Shown here piece after piece: positions 1 to 7,982 of a stretch of 43,151 nucleotides of DNA. A program made the position numbers and the translations under genes. Positions within the stretch are counted from its first letter, which is position 1; each line of letters opens with the position of its first letter. The stretch lies in contig JAFMBV010000023.1 in the NCBI GenBank assembly GCA_017858255.1, forward strand, positions 1-43,151, written 5' to 3'. This stretch comes from Bacteriovoracaceae bacterium (lineage in GTDB: Bacteria > Bdellovibrionota > Bacteriovoracia > Bacteriovoracales > Bacteriovoracaceae). The notes beneath the pieces are model-generated. The model did no database searches and was not told where the DNA came from. It saw only the letters and a program-made list of their open reading frames with translations.

Positions 1-1
1 T

Positions 2-373
2 CAAGACGCTTCAAAATGTATCGAAACGGCGAAGGTTGTCTGTGGTGAAGGTGCTGAATTTAAAGAATGCCTGGCCACACAGGCCGGTAGCTTTCCAAGT
101 TATTGTCGTGACCTTGCACGCGATCGTGTGGATAAAATGGAAGCTGCTTATAAGAATGATCCTAAGCTCAATAGCTGCACGAATAGTTTAATGAAGAAGT
201 GTAAGCTTGATATGGGTAAAGATGACGAGTTGGATAAGAAGGTCGTAATGGCCGGTCTTAATAAATATCAAGCCTGTTTAAAAGAGACACTTCCTAAAAT
301 GCGTGAGTGTTCAGACCTTGTGAAGGTAGATAAGAAAACGAAACCAAGTGAAAGTGTTCAGCTTATTAAATAA
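2..373 (+). CDS. Partial Cys-rich secreted-type protein (C-terminal part)
   Basis: The frame is open from the window edge, so the start lies upstream and only about 123 residues are seen. Eight cysteines occur at regular spacing (CIET, VVC, KEC, SYC, NSC, KKC, QAC, REC). The first four resemble the eukaryote-named cysteine-rich GLG1 repeat, also found in bacterial exported proteins, in which paired Cys form disulfides. The rest is lysine-rich and hydrophilic with no membrane segment. No catalytic motif is visible. A periplasmic or surface location is inferred from the even number of Cys. An internal ATG at 128 exists, but the Cys pattern continues upstream of it, so I do not take it as the start. 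Confidence 0.6.
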   Translation, partial: QDASKCIETAKVVCGEGAEFKECLATQAGSFPSYCRDLARDRVDKMEAAYKNDPKLNSCTNSLMKKCKLDMGKDDELDKKVVMAGLNKYQACLKETLPKMRECSDLVKVDKKTKPSESVQLIK

Positions 374-382
374 GAGATTATT

Positions 383-727
383 TTATAGGTATTGCACGAA
401 ACGATTTTTATCATCCACCAAAATACAGCGGGCCTCAATAGGATGCTCGCTCATTTGAAAACCAATGATGATGACTTCTTCGCCTTCTTTAATGAGGTGA
501 GCGGCGGCTCCGTTAATGCAGATTTCTCCATTTCCTGGAGTTAATCCCTTGATGACATAAGTCTCTAATCTGGCACCACTTGAATTTGAAACCACTAAGA
601 CTTTTTGGCCAGGCCATAAATCTGTTTTTTCTAAGAGAAGAGGATCAATAGTAATGGAGCCTACGTAGGAAACATTGGCTTCCGTAATTGTGGCCTTATG
701 AATTTTGCTTTGAAGCACTTCTCTCAT
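383..727 (-). CDS. panD: Aspartate 1-decarboxylase (pyruvoyl enzyme)
   Basis: Makes beta-alanine from L-aspartate for pantothenate and coenzyme A synthesis in the cytoplasm. At 114 residues it is slightly shorter than the usual 120-130. The self-cleavage site is Gly23-Ser24 in YVGSITID, where Ser24 becomes the pyruvoyl group. Lys8, Arg53 and Tyr57, which line the active site in this family, are present, as is the conserved NGAAAH at 72-77. It lies 108 bases downstream of serB on the same strand, so it could be cotranscribed or have its own promoter in that gap. The Shine-Dalgarno sequence before its ATG is weak. No PanZ-like maturation factor is seen nearby. Confidence 0.95.
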   Translation of the reverse strand: MREVLQSKIHKATITEANVSYVGSITIDPLLLEKTDLWPGQKVLVVSNSSGARLETYVIKGLTPGNGEICINGAAAHLIKEGEEVIIIGFQMSEHPIEARCILVDDKNRFVQYL

Positions 728-835
728 ATTTATAATTCTTAATTTGTGTTTGTTTGGCGTTTATACCTCAAAGGAGAAATCCCAACAACCCCGGCGTTAC
801 GTGCACTGTGTTAAGTATAAGTATTATAGAGGCCT

Positions 836-2032
836 TTAGACGTTTTCGGCGGCTTCAGTGCCAGGGATGCCTAAGAAATAGAGAATAGAGGTCATAGGTC
901 CGTGGCTCATATGATTTTGGGCCTCTTTTTTGACGATATCTTTGGCGTGAAAGGCAATCCCAAGACCGGCCACCGCCAACATGGGCAGATCATTGGCCCC
1001 GTCACCAATGGCGACGACTTGCTCTAAAGAGATCTTTTCTTGTTGAGAAATCACTTTTAGAAGAAGAGCTTTTTGTTCTGCATTGATAATAGTGCCCTCA
1101 ACCTCACCTGTAAGGTATCCATCGACAACTTTTAAATCATTGGCAAAGGCATAATCAAGGTCGAGTTTTTCTTTTAGAGCATTAGCGAAAAAACTAAAAC
1201 CACCACTAATAAGGGCGACTTTGTAACCAAGGTTTTTGACGGTCTTAACAAATTCTTCTGCGCCTTTTGTAAAGGGGAGGCCTTCAAGAATTTCTTGCAT
1301 TTGTTGTAGGCTGAGGCCTTTAAGTTTTGAAACTCGTTGGCGCAGAGACTCATCAAAATCCATCTCGCCATTCATTGCTTTTTCTGTGATGGCGCGTACT
1401 TCTGCGCCTACACCCATAACGTCGGCCATTTCATCAATGACTTCTGTTTGAATAAGAGTGGAGTCCATATCAAAAACAATAAGTCTTTTAGAACGACGAA
1501 AAACATTATCTTTTAAGAAGGCGACATCAACTTGATGCTTGGTTGAGACGTTTAAAAGTTTTTCTTTGATGTCGGAATAATCTAGTTTTGCCGGCACTGA
1601 GGTTGTTATTTCAAGTGCCTTAAAGTTTGGTGGTCTTACATTATCAATTCTTAGAATGTTGATGTCGTTATCTGCTAAGCACTTGGCCATATCGCAAATA
1701 AAGTCGGCATAAATTTTATCGGGAGAGACACAATTAAGAATAAATTTTTCATGATCAATTGTGGGCAGGTCTTGTTGTTTCTCAATTTCCTGATAGGTGA
1801 GGTTGAGATCCATTTTACTGGCCTGAAAGAGCAGCTCTTTTAAAACGGGCGCTTCACCATCAACGCGATTCTCTATTTCAATAAGAAAAGATAAAGACAA
1901 TAAACCATGAGTGACGGCCTGACCCATGTCTTGCAAAGAATCTCCCGATTCGTGAATGATACCCATGAGTTTAGTGGTAATACCTGGATGGTCGGGACCA
2001 GCAACAGTAACAAGAATGTGATCGGTTTTCAT
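836..2032 (-). CDS. serB: Phosphoserine phosphatase with N-terminal ACT domains
   Basis: Hydrolyses O-phosphoserine to serine, the last step of serine synthesis. Residues 1-170 form two ACT-like regulatory segments, the first starting HILVTVAGPDHPGITTK. This is the long SerB architecture (about 400 residues) known from actinobacteria and proteobacteria, where ACT domains bind amino acids. The HAD catalytic domain follows: motif I DMDST has the nucleophile Asp188 and acid/base Asp190, motif II is ALISGGF, and motif IV is GDGANDLPML. The ATG has AAAGGG about seven bases upstream. It follows pgsA by 16 bases on the same strand and is almost certainly cotranscribed with it. Confidence 0.95.
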   Translation of the reverse strand: MKTDHILVTVAGPDHPGITTKLMGIIHESGDSLQDMGQAVTHGLLSLSFLIEIENRVDGEAPVLKELLFQASKMDLNLTYQEIEKQQDLPTIDHEKFILNCVSPDKIYADFICDMAKCLADNDINILRIDNVRPPNFKALEITTSVPAKLDYSDIKEKLLNVSTKHQVDVAFLKDNVFRRSKRLIVFDMDSTLIQTEVIDEMADVMGVGAEVRAITEKAMNGEMDFDESLRQRVSKLKGLSLQQMQEILEGLPFTKGAEEFVKTVKNLGYKVALISGGFSFFANALKEKLDLDYAFANDLKVVDGYLTGEVEGTIINAEQKALLLKVISQQEKISLEQVVAIGDGANDLPMLAVAGLGIAFHAKDIVKKEAQNHMSHGPMTSILYFLGIPGTEAAENV

Positions 2033-2048
2033 GAAATGCCCTTTGCTT

Positions 2049-2705
2049 TCAACCGTTGTGTTTCTTTGCCTTAATCTTTTTTATTAGTCCCGCGGAATAT
2101 TCTAAGGCGGAATAAACTGAAAAGATAGAAGCGAGGTAAATGCCTATTGTTCCTAACAGAGGCATGGGAATGCCCCAAGGGTGGTCATTGGCCATAAGAA
2201 GGGGGATGCCTACCATTTGAGTGGCAGTCTTCCATTTTCCTAGCTTCCCAACTGGTACGGCCAGGCCCCTTTCTGAAGCTAGGAGCCTTAAACTTGTAAT
2301 ATACATTTCACGCAGCACTAGAATGAGGACGACCAAAGAGGGGATGCGCTCAAGCTCACCTAAAACGATAAGAGAAGACACCACTAGAAATTTATCAGCA
2401 ATGGGATCTAGAAAAGAGCCAAAAACTGTAACAATACCGCGTTTTCTTGCAATATATCCGTCAAAGAAGTCAGTAATGGAGGCCAAGACAAAAGTCCAAG
2501 CGCCTAGGTAGCCAACTCTTAGAAGAACCACTTCATTCAGGCCCCAGTTGGCCTTTTGTAAAATCATACTTGAGATAATGACGGGAATAAGAAGCATGCG
2601 AAACATGGTCAGACGATTGGGGAGATTATCGATTTCCCATTCATCCTCACGCATAGCAGGTCCTGCAATTTGTTCTGAATTTTCCTGATCGTTTTTGTCT
2701 GTCAT
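2049..2705 (-). CDS. pgsA: CDP-diacylglycerol-glycerol-3-phosphate phosphatidyltransferase
   Basis: Integral membrane enzyme that makes phosphatidylglycerophosphate, the first committed step to phosphatidylglycerol and cardiolipin. The CDP-alcohol phosphotransferase signature D-x2-D-G-x2-A-R-x8-G-x3-D-x3-D is complete (DFFDGYIAR, then GSFLDPIAD). Several hydrophobic helices surround it. The conserved N-terminus begins at NLPNRLT and is preceded by about 27 hydrophilic residues. I place the start at the ATG at 2705, which has AGGTGAG 13 bases upstream. An in-frame GTG at 2723 would add six residues but lacks a good ribosome site. First gene of a pgsA-serB operon. Confidence 0.93.
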   Translation of the reverse strand: MTDKNDQENSEQIAGPAMREDEWEIDNLPNRLTMFRMLLIPVIISSMILQKANWGLNEVVLLRVGYLGAWTFVLASITDFFDGYIARKRGIVTVFGSFLDPIADKFLVVSSLIVLGELERIPSLVVLILVLREMYITSLRLLASERGLAVPVGKLGKWKTATQMVGIPLLMANDHPWGIPMPLLGTIGIYLASIFSVYSALEYSAGLIKKIKAKKHNG

Positions 2706-2775
2706 ATGATTCGCTCTACTCACCTAAAAAGGTAACGGGTAAGGTGGGCTTTGACTAGGGTAAGACTGCCCTACC

Positions 2776-2804
2776 TTGGAAAAATTGCGACTATCTTCTA
2801 AAAT
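2776..2804 (+). promoter_or_regulatory. Possible sigma70 promoter of the PilZ gene
   Basis: TTGGAA (2776-2781) and TAAAAT (2799-2804) are separated by 17 bases and lie 54 bases before the PilZ gene, in the divergent gap with pgsA. They match the sigma70 consensus at 4/6 and 5/6. Prediction by eye only. Confidence 0.35.
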
Positions 2805-2857
2805 AGAGAGGTCATTGATGACGCATCAACATTATTGCAATTTGACAGGATGTCTTT

Positions 2858-3583
2858 ATGGAAAACCACCTCTCCCTCATTAAAACTGGCTATCAAGATA
2901 TAGAAAAAAGAATATTGCCTCGCTTTCCTTTCAACTACCTCACTTTTAAGGCCCAAAATGGTGCAGAGAGAGTATTTGCGGTAAAAGATATAAGCTTCAC
3001 AGGTATGCAGCTTTCCTTAAAGGACGGTGGGCACCCTTATAAAATCGGTGAAACTGTGCATGGAGAACTTCATTGGCGTGGGGCAGTTTTGGACCTCAAG
3101 GCCGAGGTTAAATGGGTTCATGGGCAGCGCCTTGGTGTAAAGTTTTCTGACACTCCGGCCTTTGAAGAAGAGATCAAGGGCTTTCTTTCTATCGATAATA
3201 TTATTAAAGGCATGAAAGCCTTGCATCAATCACGGATGGATTTGGATTTCCCAAGTGATCTTGAATATTGGCTTCAGGCCGATGGTCCAGTAGAAGTCTT
3301 TGTTTGGACCCACCATGATCGTGAAATATCACGCTTTCAGCTAATAATGATGGAAAGCTTTGTGGAGTACCAAGACGGAAAGGGTCTTAAGAGTGGCCGT
3401 GTCCTTACCAAACGTGATTTAGACACACCATTGGTACAAGAGGATGAATTTGTCTTCGAGATGGATGAGACCCTTGATGACGAACGGCTGATCTTTGCCC
3501 AAAATATTGTCACCAAAATTCCTGAAGGTTTTCTACCAGAGCACGTTTTTGATTTTCTGCGCCTAAAACTTCGCATCTCGTAA
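2858..3583 (+). CDS. PilZ domain protein (putative c-di-GMP receptor)
   Basis: Residues about 15-110 form a PilZ domain. The c-di-GMP-binding signature is present: RILPR (RxxxR) followed about 33 residues later by DISFTG (DxSxxG), then alternating beta strands ending in GVKFS. It should therefore bind c-di-GMP, the second messenger that controls motility and, in Bdellovibrio, the predatory cycle. Residues 120-241 form a second alpha/beta domain that I do not recognise; it has no membrane segment and is probably the output or partner-binding part. It stands alone between the pgsA operon and glpX and is followed by its own terminator. Confidence 0.85.
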   Translation: MENHLSLIKTGYQDIEKRILPRFPFNYLTFKAQNGAERVFAVKDISFTGMQLSLKDGGHPYKIGETVHGELHWRGAVLDLKAEVKWVHGQRLGVKFSDTPAFEEEIKGFLSIDNIIKGMKALHQSRMDLDFPSDLEYWLQADGPVEVFVWTHHDREISRFQLIMMESFVEYQDGKGLKSGRVLTKRDLDTPLVQEDEFVFEMDETLDDERLIFAQNIVTKIPEGFLPEHVFDFLRLKLRIS

Positions 3584-3595
3584 AAAAGAACTTTC

Positions 3596-3617
3596 AAGAA
3601 AAGCTTTTCTTTTTTTC
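3596..3617 (+). terminator. Rho-independent terminator after the PilZ gene
   Basis: AAGAAAAGCTTTTCTT (3596-3611) is a perfect palindrome that can fold with a four-base loop. It runs into a tract of T residues ending at 3617, just after the PilZ stop codon. Confidence 0.7.
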
Positions 3618-3636
3618 AAAATCTCCTTGGAGCTCC

Positions 3637-3666
3637 TTGCCCCTTTGTCATCCCTTTAAGTATAGT
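3637..3666 (+). promoter_or_regulatory. Possible sigma70 promoter of glpX
   Basis: TTGCCC (3637-3642), an 18-base spacer and TATAGT (3661-3666) lie 56 bases before the glpX ATG and just after the preceding terminator. The -10 matches 5/6; the -35 is weaker. Confidence 0.35.
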
Positions 3667-3721
3667 AGGGGCAATAATCTTTATTAAATTGATTTCGCTC
3701 AAATAACGAAAGGAACTCTCA

Positions 3722-4675
3722 ATGAATCGTAACCTTGCCCTAGAATTTGTCAGAACTACTGAAATGGCGGCCATCGCATCGGCCCGTTGGATGGGACGAG
3801 GGGACGAGAAGGCCGCTGATCAAGCAGCTGTTGATGCTATGCGACTTATGCTTGATACCGTTGACTGCCAAGGAACAGTAGTTATTGGTGAGGGAGAGCG
3901 CGACGAAGCTCCTATGCTTTATATTGGCGAAAAAGTAGGCTCTGGTAATGGACCTGCTCTAGATATCGCTCTTGATCCCCTTGAAGGAACAACGGTTTGT
4001 GCTGTTGGCGCCTCAAATTCAATTTCTGTTATGGCCATTGCTGAAGAGGGTGGCTTTCTTAACGCTCCAGATACTTATATGGACAAAATCGCTGTTGGTC
4101 CTGAAGGCCGCGGTCTTATAGATATTAAAGAAACACCAAAAGAAAACCTTCGTCGTTTGGCAGAAGCTAAAAAGTGTAAAGTGGCTGACTTAACAGTTTG
4201 TATCCTTGACCGTGATCGTCACCGCGACCTTATCGCCCAAGTTCGTGATGCTGGTGCTCGTATTAAGCTTATTGGTGACGGCGATGTGGCGGCTTCTCTA
4301 GCATGTTGCGAGGATAACTCTGGCGTCGATATACTGATGGGTACTGGTGGTGCTCCTGAAGGTGTAATCGCAGCAGCGGCCCTTCGTTGTATGGGTGGAG
4401 ACTTTATTGGCCAGCTTCGTTTTCGTCACGAAGAAGAAAAAGAGCGTGCAAGAAAAATGGGGATTACTGATCTGAATAAGATTTATACCATCGAAGAACT
4501 TGCTAGTGGCAATGTCATGTTTGTCGCAACAGGCGTTACAACAGGAGCGTTCCTTAATGGTGTACGCTTTAAGCCATGGGGTGCGACCACTCAATCTATT
4601 GTCATGCGTTCTCAGTCTGGTACAATTAGAAGGATTGAGGCCGAGCATCGCTTTGATACTAAGCCTCGCTATTAG
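3722..4675 (+). CDS. glpX: Fructose-1,6-bisphosphatase class II
   Basis: Removes the 1-phosphate of fructose-1,6-bisphosphate in gluconeogenesis. At 317 residues it is close to the family length of 320-340. Family motifs are clear: GEGERDEAPMLYIGE near residue 57, the metal-binding DIALDPLEGTT near 81, GDGDVAAS near 186, GTGGAPEG near 207, and the terminal VTTGAFLNGV. The ATG has AAAGGAA eight bases upstream. It probably has its own promoter. Together with the PEP synthase further along it supports a gluconeogenic lifestyle, as expected for a cell fed mainly on amino acids. The two genes are not adjacent, so coregulation is only a guess. Confidence 0.95.
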   Translation: MNRNLALEFVRTTEMAAIASARWMGRGDEKAADQAAVDAMRLMLDTVDCQGTVVIGEGERDEAPMLYIGEKVGSGNGPALDIALDPLEGTTVCAVGASNSISVMAIAEEGGFLNAPDTYMDKIAVGPEGRGLIDIKETPKENLRRLAEAKKCKVADLTVCILDRDRHRDLIAQVRDAGARIKLIGDGDVAASLACCEDNSGVDILMGTGGAPEGVIAAAALRCMGGDFIGQLRFRHEEEKERARKMGITDLNKIYTIEELASGNVMFVATGVTTGAFLNGVRFKPWGATTQSIVMRSQSGTIRRIEAEHRFDTKPRY

Positions 4676-4717
4676 TTTTTATATATAATTTTTTATCTAT
4701 AATTAGGGAGTAATGGA

Positions 4718-5143
4718 ATGCCCCAAGCGACTCGTACTGAAACATGGGATGCCCCCATTGAGAAAATTTTTGAGATCATCACTGACTACAATTCATATCC
4801 TGAATATGTAGATGGTTGCTCAAGTGTAAATGTTCTAGAGCAAAGTGAGACTGACGCCCGTGTGGAGTTTGGTCTTAACCTCATTAAAAAATTCAAATAT
4901 ATCCTTCACCTTAAGCAAACACGCCCTAATCAAATCTCTTGGTCTTTTGAGTCTGGAGATATTTTTAAGAAAAACGAAGGTTCATGGCAGTTTAAGGATC
5001 TAGGCGATGGTCGTACTGAAGTCCAGTATGGGCTTGAAGTAGAAGTAAAAGGGTTTGCTCCCAAGACTTTAGTAAATTCTTTAACGGAAAAAAATCTTCC
5101 GGCCATGCTTAAAAGCTACCATCAACGTTGTAAAACTCACTAA
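4718..5143 (+). CDS. SRPBCC / COQ10-START family protein (RatA-like)
   Basis: A 141-residue single-domain protein with the helix-grip pattern of the START/polyketide cyclase superfamily. It opens with RTETWDAPIEKIFEIITDYNSYPEYV, conserved in COQ10 and RatA proteins (a helix after strand 1 that closes a lipid pocket). WSFESGDIFKKNEGSWQF follows in the centre and a long C-terminal helix ends it. Relatives bind ubiquinone or other hydrophobic ligands, or associate with ribosomes; which applies here cannot be told. It begins a tight run with the next two genes (9 bases, then a 1-base overlap). The Shine-Dalgarno sequence is GGGAG. Confidence 0.8.
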   Translation: MPQATRTETWDAPIEKIFEIITDYNSYPEYVDGCSSVNVLEQSETDARVEFGLNLIKKFKYILHLKQTRPNQISWSFESGDIFKKNEGSWQFKDLGDGRTEVQYGLEVEVKGFAPKTLVNSLTEKNLPAMLKSYHQRCKTH

Positions 5144-5152
5144 GGTTTGAAC

Positions 5153-5524
5153 ATGAGTGATGAAGAAAAAAAAGAAAGTGGAATACAAGATATTATCAAG
5201 CGTATTGTGGGCGTCGGCGTAGGCGCTGCTTTTATGACTGAGGAGTCGGTTCGTAATATTTTAGGGGACCTTCCACTACCAAAAGATATTGTCTCCGGTC
5301 TGGTTCAAAATGCAAAAGGTGCTAAGGAAGATTTTAGCCAGGGACTTAGAGATGAGTTTAAAAAATATCTCTCTCACCTAGATATCGAAAATATTATTGA
5401 TTACGTTGCAGAAAATTATGATGTAGAGGTAAACGCGAGTTTCAAATTAAATAAGAAAAAAAGCGACACTCCTAAATCTGACTCTAAACCAGACTCTAAA
5501 AAGACGAGTAAAAAACCCCTATAA
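5153..5524 (+). CDS. Small charged protein of unknown function, coupled to yggS
   Basis: About 123 residues. Residues 8-35 are amphipathic and glycine-rich (GVGVGAAFMTEESVR). Residues 35-95 are predicted helices rich in charged side chains, including a possible short coiled coil. The last 25 residues are a Lys/Ser/Pro/Asp tail with repeated KSDSKPDSKK units. The general shape resembles phasin-like or polyhydroxyalkanoate granule proteins, but I see no firm family signature. The start is the ATG at 5153, with AAGG seven bases upstream, not the TTG at 5147. Its TAA overlaps the ATG of the next gene by one base (TAATG), indicating translational coupling. Confidence 0.75.
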   Translation: MSDEEKKESGIQDIIKRIVGVGVGAAFMTEESVRNILGDLPLPKDIVSGLVQNAKGAKEDFSQGLRDEFKKYLSHLDIENIIDYVAENYDVEVNASFKLNKKKSDTPKSDSKPDSKKTSKKPL

Positions 5525-6240
5525 TGGAAAGATCTGAACTCATTTCCATCCGCCTTGACCTGATTAAACGCCATTTTCATCCCAGTCATGTGCCAACACT
5601 TGTGGCCGTGACAAAGAAACAACCAGTATCTGATATAGAGTTTGCTTATCGTGCAGGAGTTCGGGACTTTGGGGAAAATAGGGTAGATGAGCTGTTAGAG
5701 AAAGCTAAAGAATGCGAGAGATTAGGTCTTGATGATATTTGCTGGCATTTTATCGGTCAAATTCAATCAAAAAAAATTCCTAAACTCTTAAGCGTAAAAA
5801 ACTTAGTGGCCATTCACTCGATAGATTCACACGTTACCTTGCAAAACTTGATGAAACGCCAAGATGATTTTAACGGCCACAACTTGCGCCTTTTTTTACA
5901 AGTCAATACCAGTAACGAAAACGAAAAATCTGGTTTTATTGAATGGGATGAATTGGCCGCGGCCATAAACCTTCTTCTTAATAACGAAGGTCAGGCCTTT
6001 GAGCTTTATGGCCTTATGACCATGAGTAAATTAAGAACCAATAACTTTGAAGAAGATGCCCTAAAGTGCTTCAATCAATTGAAAAAAATTAAGGTCTCGC
6101 TAATTAAGGACTTTCATCTCCATGATCTTAAGCTCTCAATGGGTATGAGTAATGACTTTGAAGTGGCCCTGCAGGCAGGAACAGATTATCTTCGTTTAGG
6201 AAGTTCTATCTTTGCACCCGATCAAAGGGACCGGGAATAA
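5524..6240 (+). CDS. yggS: YggS/PROSC family pyridoxal phosphate homeostasis protein
   Basis: A PLP-binding TIM-barrel protein related to the N-terminal domain of alanine racemase, with no racemase domain; it buffers free PLP in the cytoplasm. The PLP lysine is Lys31 in LVAVTKKQ. Other family blocks are FGENRVDE, WHFIGQIQSKK (phosphate-binding region), GLMTMSK, LSMGMSNDFEVAL and LRLGSSIF near the C-terminus. Length 238 is typical (about 230). It is the last gene of the run beginning at 4718. In many bacteria yggS sits with proC or division genes; that context is absent here. Confidence 0.93.
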   Translation: MERSELISIRLDLIKRHFHPSHVPTLVAVTKKQPVSDIEFAYRAGVRDFGENRVDELLEKAKECERLGLDDICWHFIGQIQSKKIPKLLSVKNLVAIHSIDSHVTLQNLMKRQDDFNGHNLRLFLQVNTSNENEKSGFIEWDELAAAINLLLNNEGQAFELYGLMTMSKLRTNNFEEDALKCFNQLKKIKVSLIKDFHLHDLKLSMGMSNDFEVALQAGTDYLRLGSSIFAPDQRDRE

Positions 6241-6534
6241 TTGCTTAACTTTGTGATTCTATTTTTCCATCTTAAATCTCTAATAAAGTGGCCTTTCTCA
6301 ATCCAATATTAACGCTTTGTTAATTTTGGCCCTTCTTTTGAACATATACCTTATTCTGATCTAAGCTTTAGCAATAATTTTAGTAAGTTAAGCCATTAAT
6401 TCTAGGTTAAAGAAATCGTCCAATAGGACCACAACTGTGTATTCACTAAATAAATTTAAAGGCAATCTTCCTTATGATTTTGTTTGAGTAGGTCCTGCCT
6501 GGTTTTATCTCCTAATGGACTTACATCTCCAATG

Positions 6535-6569
6535 AAACTTCCTCTGTTGCTGGGTGACAGAGGAAGTTT
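6535..6569 (+). terminator. Perfect 13-bp hairpin, probable terminator or attenuator
   Basis: AAACTTCCTCTGT (6535-6547) pairs perfectly with ACAGAGGAAGTTT (6557-6569) around a nine-base loop. The T run is short and mostly inside the stem, so it may act as a bidirectional terminator or as the end of a small RNA. Confidence 0.5.
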
Positions 6570-6620
6570 TCACAAATATGGAAAAGATTCACAAAGTCAA
6601 AGAATGTTTTACACGTTGCG

Positions 6621-6649
6621 TTGAAGATTGTTCATATTCAGGCTAAATT
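6621..6649 (+). promoter_or_regulatory. Possible promoter of the membrane HTH regulator
   Basis: TTGAAG (6621-6626) and TAAATT (6644-6649) are separated by 17 bases and lie about 30 bases before the ATG at 6679. Each matches the sigma70 consensus at 4/6. Confidence 0.3.
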
Positions 6650-6678
6650 ACCCAAAACACATACTAAGGTATTGAAAT

Positions 6679-7977
6679 ATGGCAGATTTAATTGTTTCAG
6701 AAAGTCTCGACAACCTTCTTAAGGGCACCAGACTAAGCATGAATCAAATAGCTGGCAAATGGGGAGTATCTGCTCCTCTTCTTTCTCAAATCAAAAATGG
6801 CAAGAAGAAACCAAGCCTAGAATTAGGCCTAAAGATCTTGCGCGAATCTGGTGCGACCCTAGAAGATAGGAAGCGTTGGATGGAAGAGCGAAATGCTGAG
6901 GGGCATGAGCTTGGGCGAATTTACAAAGATGAGAGAAAAGAAAGGGTGGAGTTTTCGTTAAGAAAAAATATAGGTGAGCTTTTCGAAAGTAGTCCGGTTC
7001 TTTTGGACCTATTTTTAGATATCTCATTAATGAAAGAGAAAGGGCTCTCTTGGAATGGTGTTTTCAAAAATTACGGTGAGTACGGTTTAGAGCTAAGTCA
7101 GACTTTAATTGAGACTGGTTTAGTGAAAAAAGAAGGCGACCGCTACTTTATCGTTCAAGACGAGCTTACCCACACAATTGATACAGAAAACTCTCTTGGA
7201 ATCATGAAATCTGTTTTTGAATCATTAAAGCAAAAACATAAGAGAGATGGTTTTCGCGGAGAGTTTCATTTCGATCTAAATGATGTCAGCCCTCAAGGTT
7301 ACCAACAACTTAAACAATTAAACGTAGAATACACTAGAAAAATGGTGGCCATAATCAAGGAAAATGAAATGCCTAGAGTTAAGGGAGGGCTACGGATTGT
7401 TGCTCAAAACCTCGTCAGTATGCTGAAGTGTTTTGTCCTACTCTTTGTTGTCGCTCAAGGTGTTGATAGCACTTATGCTCAAGGAAGTGGCGTTAGTGGC
7501 GGTGGCAGTGGCAAAATTGTTGACTCTGGGGCCATCGATATTAAAGAGTTAAAACGCGTTCTAAGTGTGAATTCCGCTGGTATCGGTTATCCGGGACGAA
7601 CGCCGAGAGCTTTAAGAATTCGTGATAGAGGCGAACATTATGAATTAAAATATCAAACAGCAGCTTTTTTAACGCCTTACTTTGCAACTGAAGAAGCGGT
7701 CGTTGAAAGTGTTGTTGAACTTAATAAAGTTATTGAACATGGACGTTTCGGTGAAAAAGAAGCGACACATATTACCCGTAATCTACCAAATCGTTGTAAA
7801 GATTGGATGGGCGGCGGTAACAGCACTGAAAGAAGGGCAATGGCCAAAGCTTTTACCCAAGAGGGAACGATAAAACCTCTCGGTTTCAAAATCCATAATA
7901 GCTACACTGCAGATGGGAAACCTCGTTTTTCTGCAATCGCTGGTTTCTATATTCCTTGTGTAGTAGAGAAAAATTAA
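6679..7977 (+). CDS. Membrane-tethered helix-turn-helix regulator with exported C-terminus
   Basis: Residues 10-60 form an XRE/Cro-type helix-turn-helix (MNQIAGKWGVSAPLLSQI, then KNGKKKPSLELGLKIL). Residues 90-240 resemble the body of the TIGR02147/DUF4423 proteins found in Fibrobacter and Bdellovibrio, but this match is from memory and weak. A single hydrophobic segment at about 249-262 (CFVLLFVVAQGV) follows positive residues. Then come a Gly/Ser linker at 269-280 and a 150-residue C-terminal domain with two Cys (RCKDW and the near-terminal PCVVEKN) that could form a disulfide. This predicts a one-component regulator of ToxR/CadC-like topology, DNA-binding inside and sensing in the periplasm. 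Shine-Dalgarno is AAGG nine bases upstream. It is monocistronic with its own terminator. Confidence 0.75.
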   Translation: MADLIVSESLDNLLKGTRLSMNQIAGKWGVSAPLLSQIKNGKKKPSLELGLKILRESGATLEDRKRWMEERNAEGHELGRIYKDERKERVEFSLRKNIGELFESSPVLLDLFLDISLMKEKGLSWNGVFKNYGEYGLELSQTLIETGLVKKEGDRYFIVQDELTHTIDTENSLGIMKSVFESLKQKHKRDGFRGEFHFDLNDVSPQGYQQLKQLNVEYTRKMVAIIKENEMPRVKGGLRIVAQNLVSMLKCFVLLFVVAQGVDSTYAQGSGVSGGGSGKIVDSGAIDIKELKRVLSVNSAGIGYPGRTPRALRIRDRGEHYELKYQTAAFLTPYFATEEAVVESVVELNKVIEHGRFGEKEATHITRNLPNRCKDWMGGGNSTERRAMAKAFTQEGTIKPLGFKIHNSYTADGKPRFSAIAGFYIPCVVEKN

Positions 7978-7982
7978 CAATA

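Larger units (their letters stand above)
6241..6678. other. 438-base intergenic region with a strong hairpin
   Basis: No convincing open reading frame. It contains the perfect 13-bp inverted repeat listed separately at 6535-6569, a possible promoter at 6621-6649 for the next gene, and a short long-range complementarity (AGGACC near 6426 with GGTCCT near 6491). The space between 6300 and 6540 could encode a small RNA that ends in the hairpin, but I do not recognise any known RNA family. Confidence 0.5.

Noticed and set aside
1236-1451. Plus-strand frame opposite serB
   Set aside because: It is antisense to the catalytic domain of a clear SerB and has no features of its own.
6425-6496. Long-range pairing AGGACC/GGTCCT as part of a known RNA such as 6S or SRP RNA
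   Set aside because: Only six base pairs, and none of the conserved features of those RNAs could be found.
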